DNA of 20,150 nucleotides, taken from assembly GCA_947623755.1 (NCBI GenBank), contig CANQHB010000008.1:1-20150 (forward strand), written 5' to 3'. This stretch comes from an uncultured Bacilli bacterium (GTDB taxonomy: Bacteria; Bacillota_I; Bacilli_A; RF39; UBA660). Made by a program: the position numbers and the translations under genes. This document shows positions 1 through 6,261 of this stretch, piece after piece. The notes below the pieces were generated by a model, which was given only the letters and a program-made list of their open reading frames with translations, made no database searches and was not told the origin of the DNA. Position 1 is the first letter of the stretch. Each line of letters starts with the position of its first letter.

Positions 1-465
1 GATAATTTAAAAATAGAAGAATTTAATTTAAGTCAAGTTGTTTTAGAAGTTATGGATAAATATGAAATATTAAAGACCACCGAAAATTATCAATTTATCG
101 TCGATGTCCCGGATAAAGCCATGGTAAAGGCAGATAGACAAAAAATTATGCAAGTTATTTATAATTTAGTTAATAATGCAATTAATTATACAGGACCGGA
201 TAAAAAAGTAATGGTGACGGTAAAAGCAACTAAAAAAGAATACATAGTAGAAATTAAAGATACCGGTAAAGGAATAAAGAAAGAAGAAGTTCCTTATATT
301 TGGGATAAGTATTATAAGAGTGAGAAAAAACACCAAAGAAATGTCGTTTCAACGGGAATTGGATTATCGATTGTAAGAGAGATACTAGCTAAACACAAAT
401 TTGCTTATGGAGTTAAGAGCAAAGAAAAAGAAGGGACAACATTTTACTTTAAAATAAAGCGATAG
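1..465 (+). CDS. Sensor histidine kinase, C-terminal part (5' truncated by window edge)
   Basis: The reading frame is open from base 1 to the TAG at 463-465, so this is the last 154 codons of a longer gene, and an internal ATG at 52 is not a real start. The sequence is the HATPase_c catalytic domain of a two-component sensor kinase. The N box NLVNNAINYT lies at partial residues 55-64, the G1 box is DTGKGI, an F-box-like stretch follows (YIWDKYYKSEKK), and the G2 box is STGIGLSIV. The protein ends EGTTFYFKIKR, the usual final strand of this fold. The phosphoacceptor histidine, sensor and membrane parts lie upstream. By family knowledge it binds ATP and autophosphorylates a DHp histidine to pass phosphate to a response regulator, probably encoded upstream. 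The stimulus cannot be inferred. Confidence 0.93.
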   Translation, partial: DNLKIEEFNLSQVVLEVMDKYEILKTTENYQFIVDVPDKAMVKADRQKIMQVIYNLVNNAINYTGPDKKVMVTVKATKKEYIVEIKDTGKGIKKEEVPYIWDKYYKSEKKHQRNVVSTGIGLSIVREILAKHKFAYGVKSKEKEGTTFYFKIKR

Positions 466-623
466 TGTCAAGTGCTTTTACTTTCACTAAATAATCACAC
501 ACTTTTCACATACAAATAGTATACTTTAGTTATGAAAGGAGAAGTGATAAGTTAATTTTATTAAACATACACACTTTATAAGACAATCAAAAATAATAAC
601 ATATAAACTCAAACTCACACTTT
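466..623. other. Non-coding gap with three CACACTTT copies and a stray Shine-Dalgarno
   Basis: No convincing gene is present. The octamer CACACTTT occurs at 498-505, 570-577 and 616-623, and the stretch is unusually rich in CA steps for this genome. A TATACT box (520-525) could be a -10 element, but I see no good -35. A strong AAAGGAG (535-541) is followed only by very short frames: ATG 532 gives a 7-residue peptide ending at 555. A short transcript from about 532 to the terminator at 624-653 is possible, either a small RNA or a decayed gene remnant, but this is speculative. Confidence 0.3.
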
Positions 624-653
624 AAAGAGAAGGACTTAAGCTTCTCTTTTTTT
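624..653 (+). terminator. Rho-independent terminator upstream of ppaC
   Basis: AAAGAGAAG (624-632) and CTTCTCTTT (641-649) form a perfect 9-bp stem with loop GACTTAAG, followed by a run of T to 653. It would end transcription from the histidine kinase operon or from a short RNA in the preceding gap. Confidence 0.85.
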
Positions 654-693
654 GGAAAATATTGGGAGGAATTACTTTTAATTTAGGCTAATT

Positions 694-704
694 TATGGTA
701 TTAT
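694..704 (+). promoter_or_regulatory. Extended -10 promoter for ppaC
   Basis: TATTAT at 699-704 is preceded by TGG (696-698), an extended -10 element. The -35 region (about 676-681, TTTTAA) is poor. The same TATGGTATTAT pattern recurs at 8983-8992 and 19084-19093, which supports it as a real promoter signal in this genome. The start codon is 24 nt downstream. Confidence 0.55.
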
Positions 705-728
705 TTTAAAGATGAGGGATGTGGGGAA

Positions 729-2348
729 ATGCAAACATTTATTTTTGGACATAGAAATCCAGATACAGATAGTGTATGTGCTAGTATAGCTTTATCATAT
801 TTAATGAATGAAGAAGGTAAAAATACGGTTCCAAAAGTTTTGGGCCATATTAATATGGAAACAAAGTTTGTTTTAGATTATTTTGGAATTAAAGAACCAG
901 ATTATTTAAATGATACTAAAGTTAGAATTAAAGATATTAAATATAATAAAAAAGCAATTATTAATGAAAATGATTCAATTTTAAAAGCGTTTAATTTTAT
1001 GCAAAAACAAAATATTACGGGGATTCCGTTAGTTGATGATAAGAAATGTTTAACGGGATTTGTGACTTTAAAAGAAATTGCTAAATATTTAATTAGTGGA
1101 AATAAAGATATTGTTGATACAAGTTATGATAATGTTTTAAATAGTATTGAGGGTAAAGAAATATTAAAATTTAATCAAGATATTAATGGAAATGTAATGG
1201 TGGCCTCTTACCAATCGAAGACTTTACAAGAAGAAGTTTTGCTTACTAATGATGATATTTTAATTGTTGGGGACCGTTTTAAAGTTATAGAGTATGCGAT
1301 TAATGCGAAAGTTAAGTTAATTGTCTTAACTGGTAATCATGAATTTCCCAAGAAATTAATTAAGAAAGCCGAAAAAAATCGGGTTAATGTTATTAGTAGT
1401 AAGTTAAATAGTTTAGATACAGCCAATAAAGTTATTTTAAGTAATAGAATTAAATCAATTAATATGAATGCTAAACCGGTTACGGTTAATAGTAAAGATT
1501 ATCGGACCGATTTTCTGGGTTTAGCTTCTAAAACCGGACATACAAATTATCCAGTGGTTAATAATAAAAATGAGTGCTTGGGACTGCTTAAGGTTACGAG
1601 TGCTGATAATTATAATAAACAAAAAGTTATTATGGTAGACCATAATGGGATGGCCCAAAGTGCCATTGGAATTGAAGAAGCCGAAGTAATTCAAATAATT
1701 GACCATCATAATTTAAGTAGTATTGGGACAAATGTACCAATTAATTTTAGAAGTATGCCGGTGGGGTGTACTTGTACAATTATTTTTAATATGTTCCAAG
1801 AGCGAAAAATGGCCATTCCGAAACATATTGCCGGGTTAATGCTTAGTGCTATTTTATCGGATACATTGGTGTTTAAAAGTCCTACTACAACGGAAGAAGA
1901 TATATTTGCCGCTAGTAAACTTGCTAAGCTTGCTAAAGTAAATATTGATGATTATGGTTATCAAATGTTTAAAGCTGCTTCAAGTATTAAAGGTATCAGT
2001 GTTAGTGATTTAATTAATCAAGATTTTAAATCTTATATTGTGGGTAATTATGAACTAGGTATTTCGCAAGTTATGACAATGGATTTTCAAGAAATAGAAG
2101 AAAATATTGAAGAATACATTAATAAATTAGATGAACTTAAAAGAGGTAATTATATTTGTGCAGTTTTATTTATTACGGATGTTTATAAAAATGGTTCATA
2201 TGTAATTTATAATAGAGATAGTGAAGATATAATTGCCGATGCTTTTGATTTAAAACAAGTATATGAGGGTGTTTATATCGATAATTTAGTTTCAAGAAAG
2301 AAACAAATGCTTCCAGCTTTGCTTGAAGTTATTGAAAAAAGAGTATAA
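729..2348 (+). CDS. ppaC: Manganese-dependent inorganic pyrophosphatase with CBS-DRTGG-CBS insert
   Basis: A 539-residue family II pyrophosphatase that hydrolyses PPi to two phosphates in the cytoplasm. The DHH motifs are clear: GHRNPDTDS near the N-terminus (H8, D12, D14), VDHN (D304, H305), DHH (D325-H327) and LSDT (D378). The DHHA2 substrate domain follows at about 405-535. Between the first and second motifs sits a regulatory insert. It has CBS1 at about 66-122 (ending VTLKEIAKYLI), a DRTGG-like domain at about 145-245 (VGDRFKVIEYA, IVLTGNHEF), and CBS2 at about 246-298. Related clostridial CBS-PPases are inhibited by AMP/ADP and activated by ATP or diadenosine polyphosphates, and similar control is inferred here. 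ATG 729 follows GATGTGGGGA and puts the metal motif at the usual distance from the N-terminus. The SDR gene follows at once, without a terminator. Confidence 0.95.
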   Translation: MQTFIFGHRNPDTDSVCASIALSYLMNEEGKNTVPKVLGHINMETKFVLDYFGIKEPDYLNDTKVRIKDIKYNKKAIINENDSILKAFNFMQKQNITGIPLVDDKKCLTGFVTLKEIAKYLISGNKDIVDTSYDNVLNSIEGKEILKFNQDINGNVMVASYQSKTLQEEVLLTNDDILIVGDRFKVIEYAINAKVKLIVLTGNHEFPKKLIKKAEKNRVNVISSKLNSLDTANKVILSNRIKSINMNAKPVTVNSKDYRTDFLGLASKTGHTNYPVVNNKNECLGLLKVTSADNYNKQKVIMVDHNGMAQSAIGIEEAEVIQIIDHHNLSSIGTNVPINFRSMPVGCTCTIIFNMFQERKMAIPKHIAGLMLSAILSDTLVFKSPTTTEEDIFAASKLAKLAKVNIDDYGYQMFKAASSIKGISVSDLINQDFKSYIVGNYELGISQVMTMDFQEIEENIEEYINKLDELKRGNYICAVLFITDVYKNGSYVIYNRDSEDIIADAFDLKQVYEGVYIDNLVSRKKQMLPALLEVIEKRV

Positions 2349-2390
2349 TTTAGGAATTTTATAAAATCTTAAAGGTAAGTGGGTGAAAAA

Positions 2391-3152
2391 GTGAAAGCAT
2401 TAATTACGGGGGCCTCTTCGGGATTAGGAAGAGATATGGCCAAAACATTAGATAGCATGGGGTATGAAGTGTTTTTAGTTGCTAGAAGAGAAGAGAGACT
2501 GCAAAGTTTACAAAAAGAACTTAAAAATAAAAGTCAGATTATTCCGATGGATTTAGCAAGTGAAGATAATGTTTATGAGCTTTATCAGAGACTTAAAAAA
2601 GAAGATATTAGCTTTGTCATAAATAATGCGGGATTTGGTTTGTTTGGCGAATTTGTCGAGACGGATTTAGATACCGAACTTAAAATGATAGATTTAAATA
2701 TTAAGACTTATCATATTTTAACAAAATTATTTTTAAAAGATATGGTAAAAAAGAATCGTGGCTATATTTTAAATGTTTGTTCCAGTGCCGGTTTTATGGC
2801 TGGGCCTCGGCTTAGTACCTATTATGCGACTAAAAATTATGTAACCAAATTAACGATGGCAATTAATGAAGAGTTACGCCAGAAAAAAAGTAAAGTAGTA
2901 ATAAGTGCTTTGTGTCCTGGTCCGGTTAAGACAGAATTTAATCAGGTAGCGCAAGGGAATTTTCAAGTTAAAGGGGCAGATTCTTCGAAAGTGGCAAGGT
3001 ATGCCATTAAGAAAACTTTAAAGGGGAAAATGCTTATTGTGCCAACTTTGTTTATGAAGTTAACATTATTCTTTAATAGGTTTGCACCACACCGCTTAGC
3101 CCTAATTGTTGCTTATCATTTTCAAAAAAGAAAAACGAAATTTAATAAATAA
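2391..3152 (+). CDS. Short-chain dehydrogenase/reductase (SDR), NAD(P)-dependent
   Basis: A classical SDR of 253 residues with a Rossmann fold. The cofactor motif TGASSGLG is at 6-13, NNAG at 78-81, the catalytic Ser at about 131, and YxxxK at Y144/K148. PGPVKTEF follows the catalytic site. The last ~45 residues are hydrophobic then basic (LTLFFNRFAP, HFQKRKTK), as in SDRs that sit at the membrane surface. It reduces or oxidises a carbonyl/alcohol, and the substrate is not identifiable. I prefer GTG 2391, because TAAGTGGGTGA just upstream matches the full Shine-Dalgarno well and the protein then starts MKALITGASSG, as is normal for the family. GTG 2379 (four residues longer) is the alternative. 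It lies ~40 nt after ppaC, probably in one operon. Confidence 0.9.
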   Translation: MKALITGASSGLGRDMAKTLDSMGYEVFLVARREERLQSLQKELKNKSQIIPMDLASEDNVYELYQRLKKEDISFVINNAGFGLFGEFVETDLDTELKMIDLNIKTYHILTKLFLKDMVKKNRGYILNVCSSAGFMAGPRLSTYYATKNYVTKLTMAINEELRQKKSKVVISALCPGPVKTEFNQVAQGNFQVKGADSSKVARYAIKKTLKGKMLIVPTLFMKLTLFFNRFAPHRLALIVAYHFQKRKTKFNK

Positions 3153-3156
3153 TTTG

Positions 3157-3185
3157 TTGTTTTGTATTCTTAAATGTGTTATTAT
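3157..3185 (+). promoter_or_regulatory. Promoter for the GH31 gene
   Basis: TTGTTT (3157-3162), a 17-nt spacer, and TATTAT (3180-3185) with an extended TGT just before the -10 box. It is placed 28 nt upstream of the GTG start. Confidence 0.55.
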
Positions 3186-3213
3186 ATTGATAGTATAAAA
3201 GGAGTTAATTAGG

Positions 3214-5619
3214 GTGGCAGAATTAGAGCAACATTTTAAAGTCGACTATAAAAATGCCATAGCGGATAAGAAAGCGGAATTTAGGGGAAGTAAGTATCGA
3301 ATTACAATTTTAACGGAAAGACTAATTCGTTTTGAATATGATGCTAATGGGACATTTTTTGACCATCCAACGGAATTTGCAAGATTCCGGAATTTTAAAG
3401 TGCCTGAATTTCAAGTCCAAGAAAATGATAAAACGCTAGTTATTCAAACGAAATATTTTGTTTTACAATATGTAAAAGATAAACCTTTTGAAGGACCAAA
3501 GTACGCTCCAGACCAATATTTAAAAGTAGGGTTAATGAATAGTGATAAAATTTGGTATTTTAATCATCCGGAAGCCCGAAATTTTGGAAGTTTAAAATCA
3601 TCTTTGGATAAAGGAATTAAGGGAAACTTAGAAAAAGGATTGTATTCAACGGATGGGTTTGTATCTTTTGATGATTCCAAAAGTTTAGTATATATGGAAG
3701 ATGGTTTTTTAGTAAAACCGACCACTAAAAGGATAGATACTTACTTATTTATTTATCGAAGAGACTTTGGGTTATGCTTAAGAGATTATTATATGCTTAC
3801 AGGATTTCCACCATTAATTCCTAGATATGCTTTAGGTATTTGGTGGAATAAAGATGTTATTTATTCCTTTAATGATTTAAAGAAGTTATTAAAGGCTTTT
3901 AATAGTCATGAAATTCCCGTATCAGTGTTCTTATTAAATGAATTTTGGCATATGAAAGATAAGAGGGATTTAAATAAATTTAAAACGGGGTTTACATTTG
4001 CAAAAGAACTTTTCCCAGACCCTTATGAGTTTACAACTTATATGCATGATAGAGGGGTTAGAATAGGGCTTAATATTAATCCGACGGAAGGAATTAATGA
4101 ACACGAGGAAAAATTTAGAGCAATTGTGACAGAACTAGGTTTAATTAATACCCGAAATATTCCTTTTAATGCTTTTGATAAGACTTTTATTGCTATTTAT
4201 TTTAAAGATTTAATTAAACCATTAGATAGTTTTGGTGTAGATTTTTATTGGTTAGATGGGAAAATGGATTTGGCTAGTTTAAAAGCTTTAAATCATTACC
4301 ATTTTGTAAATTATTTAAAAGATAATCGAGTAAGACCAATGTTATTTTCAAGAAATAGTGTAGTGGCTTCTCACTTAAATGGAGTGCATTATTCCGGACA
4401 AACCCAAGTTAGTTTTGATACTTTAAATTATTTGCCATCTTTTAATTCGAGCGCAAGTAATATTGGAGTTTCTTGGTGGAGCCATGATATTGGAGGATTT
4501 AAAGGGGGCATGGAAGATAGTGAACTTTACATTCGGTATGTGGAGTTAGGAACTTATAGCCCAATATTTAGATTTGCGTGTGAAAGAGGACACTATTATA
4601 AAAGAGAACCGTGGGCTTGGGATGTAAAAACATATACTATTGCAAAATTTTATTGTAATTTAAGACATAGATTAATTCCTTATTTATATACGGAAAATTA
4701 TAAATATTATAAAACCGGATTACCTTTAATTCAACCGCTTTATTATAGTTATCCGGAGATATATGATGAGCCATCTTATAAGAATGAATATTATTTTGGT
4801 AGTGAATTGTTAGTAAAACCGATTACGAAAAAACAAGATAATGTTATGAATAGATGTGTAGAGCAAATATTTTTACCAAAAGGAACTTGGTATGATTTTA
4901 AAACCGGAAAGAAATTTCCAGGAAATAAAAGATATGTGGCTTTTTATAAAGATGAAGATTATCCGGTATTTGCGAAGAGTGGGTCAATCATTCCTCTTGC
5001 TATTCTACCAGAAAATATTAATGACCCAAATCCTCCTAAAGCGATGGAAATACATGTTTTCCCAGGACGGAGTAATGTGTATAAATTATATGAAGATGAT
5101 GGAATTTCAAGACTTTATGAAGATGGGTATTATATTGTAACCGCGATTGATTATAATTATTTAGCTAATAACTATACTTTAATTATAAGACCAATTGAAG
5201 GGAAAGCGGGAATTATTCCGAAAATTAGAAATTATAAGATTAGATTTAGAAATACAAGAGAAGCAGAAAATGTTAAAGCATATATAAATGGCACAGAAAT
5301 ACCAGTGGAATCTTATAGTGATGACGTAGATTTTATAGTGGATGTTAAAAATGTGCCAACGACTGCACAATTAACGGTTAATTGTAAAGGAAAAGATATT
5401 GAGATAGACGCCGTAAGACTTATTAATGAAGATATTAATTCCATTATTAGTGACGCAAAAATTCCAACGGATTTAAAAGAAAGAATTGCCGCGATTATGT
5501 TTAGTACTATGGATGTTAATAAAAAGAGAATTGCGATAAGGAAATTAAAAAGACGGGGTTTAAAGGATATTTTTATTCGAATGTTTATAAAACTACTTGA
5601 ATATGTTGCCGAAATTTAG
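3214..5619 (+). CDS. Glycoside hydrolase family 31 protein
   Basis: An 801-residue alpha-glycosidase-type enzyme. It has an N-terminal beta domain (about 1-195), a TIM barrel (about 200-500), and distal beta domains (about 510-735) with a DUF5110-like stretch (YEDDGISRLYEDG). Family marks include LGIWWN, DFYWLDG with the presumed nucleophile D348, SRNS, and WWSHDIGGF followed by DSELYIRYVELGTYSPIFR. The acid/base position, usually GD in GH31, reads SGQ (Q396), so specificity or mechanism may differ from standard alpha-glucosidases. A helical basic tail (735-801) is extra. There is no signal peptide, so a cytoplasmic enzyme acting on imported oligosaccharide is inferred. GTG 3214 follows AAAGGAG (3198-3204) at 9 nt. 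The substrate (alpha-glucoside, xyloside, galactoside or other) cannot be read from the sequence. Confidence 0.88.
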   Translation: MAELEQHFKVDYKNAIADKKAEFRGSKYRITILTERLIRFEYDANGTFFDHPTEFARFRNFKVPEFQVQENDKTLVIQTKYFVLQYVKDKPFEGPKYAPDQYLKVGLMNSDKIWYFNHPEARNFGSLKSSLDKGIKGNLEKGLYSTDGFVSFDDSKSLVYMEDGFLVKPTTKRIDTYLFIYRRDFGLCLRDYYMLTGFPPLIPRYALGIWWNKDVIYSFNDLKKLLKAFNSHEIPVSVFLLNEFWHMKDKRDLNKFKTGFTFAKELFPDPYEFTTYMHDRGVRIGLNINPTEGINEHEEKFRAIVTELGLINTRNIPFNAFDKTFIAIYFKDLIKPLDSFGVDFYWLDGKMDLASLKALNHYHFVNYLKDNRVRPMLFSRNSVVASHLNGVHYSGQTQVSFDTLNYLPSFNSSASNIGVSWWSHDIGGFKGGMEDSELYIRYVELGTYSPIFRFACERGHYYKREPWAWDVKTYTIAKFYCNLRHRLIPYLYTENYKYYKTGLPLIQPLYYSYPEIYDEPSYKNEYYFGSELLVKPITKKQDNVMNRCVEQIFLPKGTWYDFKTGKKFPGNKRYVAFYKDEDYPVFAKSGSIIPLAILPENINDPNPPKAMEIHVFPGRSNVYKLYEDDGISRLYEDGYYIVTAIDYNYLANNYTLIIRPIEGKAGIIPKIRNYKIRFRNTREAENVKAYINGTEIPVESYSDDVDFIVDVKNVPTTAQLTVNCKGKDIEIDAVRLINEDINSIISDAKIPTDLKERIAAIMFSTMDVNKKRIAIRKLKRRGLKDIFIRMFIKLLEYVAEI

Positions 5620-5633
5620 TAAAATAGGATAAA
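5606..5633 (+). promoter_or_regulatory. Possible promoter of the T-box operon
   Basis: TTGCCG (5606-5611), 16 nt, then GATAAA (5628-5633), each 4 of 6 to consensus. It overlaps the 3' end of the GH31 gene and would start the transcript near 5640, where stem I of the T-box leader begins. The placement fits but the boxes are weak. Confidence 0.35.
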
Positions 5634-5636
5634 TAC

Positions 5637-5826
5637 GTGGAAAAAAAGAGTATTAGTAACTTATTTTAACAATAGAGAACTTGTGGATGGTGAAAACAAG
5701 GGTTAAAGGGTTATGAACTTGCTTTTTGGAGTATTAGGGTTAGTTGCCATATAGACTAGATAAAGTGAGAAATAAAGGTGGTACCGCGAAGTAATTCGCC
5801 CTTAAAAGTGGCCACCTTTTTTATTT
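5637..5826 (+). promoter_or_regulatory. T-box riboswitch leader, leucine type (candidate CUU specifier)
   Basis: The T-box core AGGTGGTACCGCG (5776-5788) is present with the tRNA-acceptor-pairing UGGU at 5779-5782, which fits a tRNA ending ACCA. Stem I can be folded: AAAAAG (5644-5649 area) pairs with CTTTTT (5722-5726 area), GTAAC (5656-5660) with GTTAT (5710-5714), TTTAAC with GTTAAA, and CTTGT with ACAAG (5696-5700), with GGATGGTGA near the apex. The specifier loop carries the loop-E pair AGTA/GAA, and the codon after GAA is CTT (5718-5720), a Leu codon, agreeing with leuS downstream. The leader senses uncharged tRNA-Leu and then prevents termination. Confidence 0.93.
5774..5826 (+). terminator. 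T-box intrinsic terminator (alternative to antiterminator)
   Basis: AAAGGTGG (5774-5781) pairs perfectly with CCACCTTT (5812-5819), followed by a T-rich run to 5826. The 5' arm is the T-box sequence itself, so tRNA binding to it would disrupt this hairpin. This is the standard T-box switch arrangement. Confidence 0.88.
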
Positions 5827-5837
5827 TTGGAGGAGTT

Positions 5838-6248
5838 ATGAATAGTTATTTAGAAAGTTTAATTGTATTTTTAGTCCTGTTTGGGGTAATATTTTTAGTG
5901 GATTACTTTGTGATTAATCGCCGAAAATTATATTTGATAATTAATAAAGGGGTTACGAAAAAAGGAAAAAAGAAAAAAATTAAAAATATTGGAGAATTAG
6001 ATTATTTAAGAGTTAAATTTGATTTAGATAGTAAAAAAATGCCTAAGAAAAGAATGATATTATGGATATCAATAATTAATAGTTTTATTATTTCTTTTAC
6101 TTCATGTATTATTTTACTTATTCCTATTGATTTAATTTGGCAATTACTTATTGCTTTTGTAATATTATTTGCCCTTATATATTCTTTATATGAAATATAT
6201 GGAAGACATTTAAAAAAGCAAGAATTAAAACTGAAAAAGAAAAATTAG
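5838..6248 (+). CDS. Small three-helix membrane protein of unknown function, T-box controlled
   Basis: A 136-residue protein with a membrane helix at about 7-27, a very basic cytoplasmic stretch at about 28-72 (including KKGKKKKIKN), and two more helices at about 74-96 and 97-120, then a Lys-rich tail. The start is ATG 5838, after TTTTGGAGGAG. A longer in-frame ATG-less extension back to 5778 begins inside the T-box/terminator and is rejected. It is the first gene after the leucine T-box and lies 13 nt before leuS, so it should be induced on leucine starvation with it. I do not recognise the family. The helix/basic-loop/two-helix order faintly recalls EMC3/TMCO1-type (Oxa1-like) proteins, but I see no diagnostic motif. 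Confidence 0.85.
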   Translation: MNSYLESLIVFLVLFGVIFLVDYFVINRRKLYLIINKGVTKKGKKKKIKNIGELDYLRVKFDLDSKKMPKKRMILWISIINSFIISFTSCIILLIPIDLIWQLLIAFVILFALIYSLYEIYGRHLKKQELKLKKKN

Positions 6249-6261
6249 AAAGAGTGATTTT

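Noticed and set aside
532..555. Seven-residue leader peptide (ATG 532 to TAA 555)
   Set aside because: It is too short, its ribosome site lies inside the frame rather than upstream, and no attenuator-type structure is visible around it.
1521..1709. Minus-strand open frame opposite the pyrophosphatase gene
   Set aside because: It lies wholly within a clear coding gene, has no ribosome site, and its low-complexity Ile/Asn-rich product is typical of antisense shadows.
2355..2370. A fifth copy of the palindrome (ATTTTATAAAAT core) between ppaC and the SDR gene
   Set aside because: Only the AT-only 12-bp core is shared and the flanking CAG/CTG arms are missing. Such a core is expected by chance in this composition.
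5778..5837. Longer N-terminus for the small membrane protein, starting inside the T-box
   Set aside because: The added 20 codons are the T-box and terminator sequence itself. ATG 5838 has a strong GGAGG site and gives a proper membrane-protein start.
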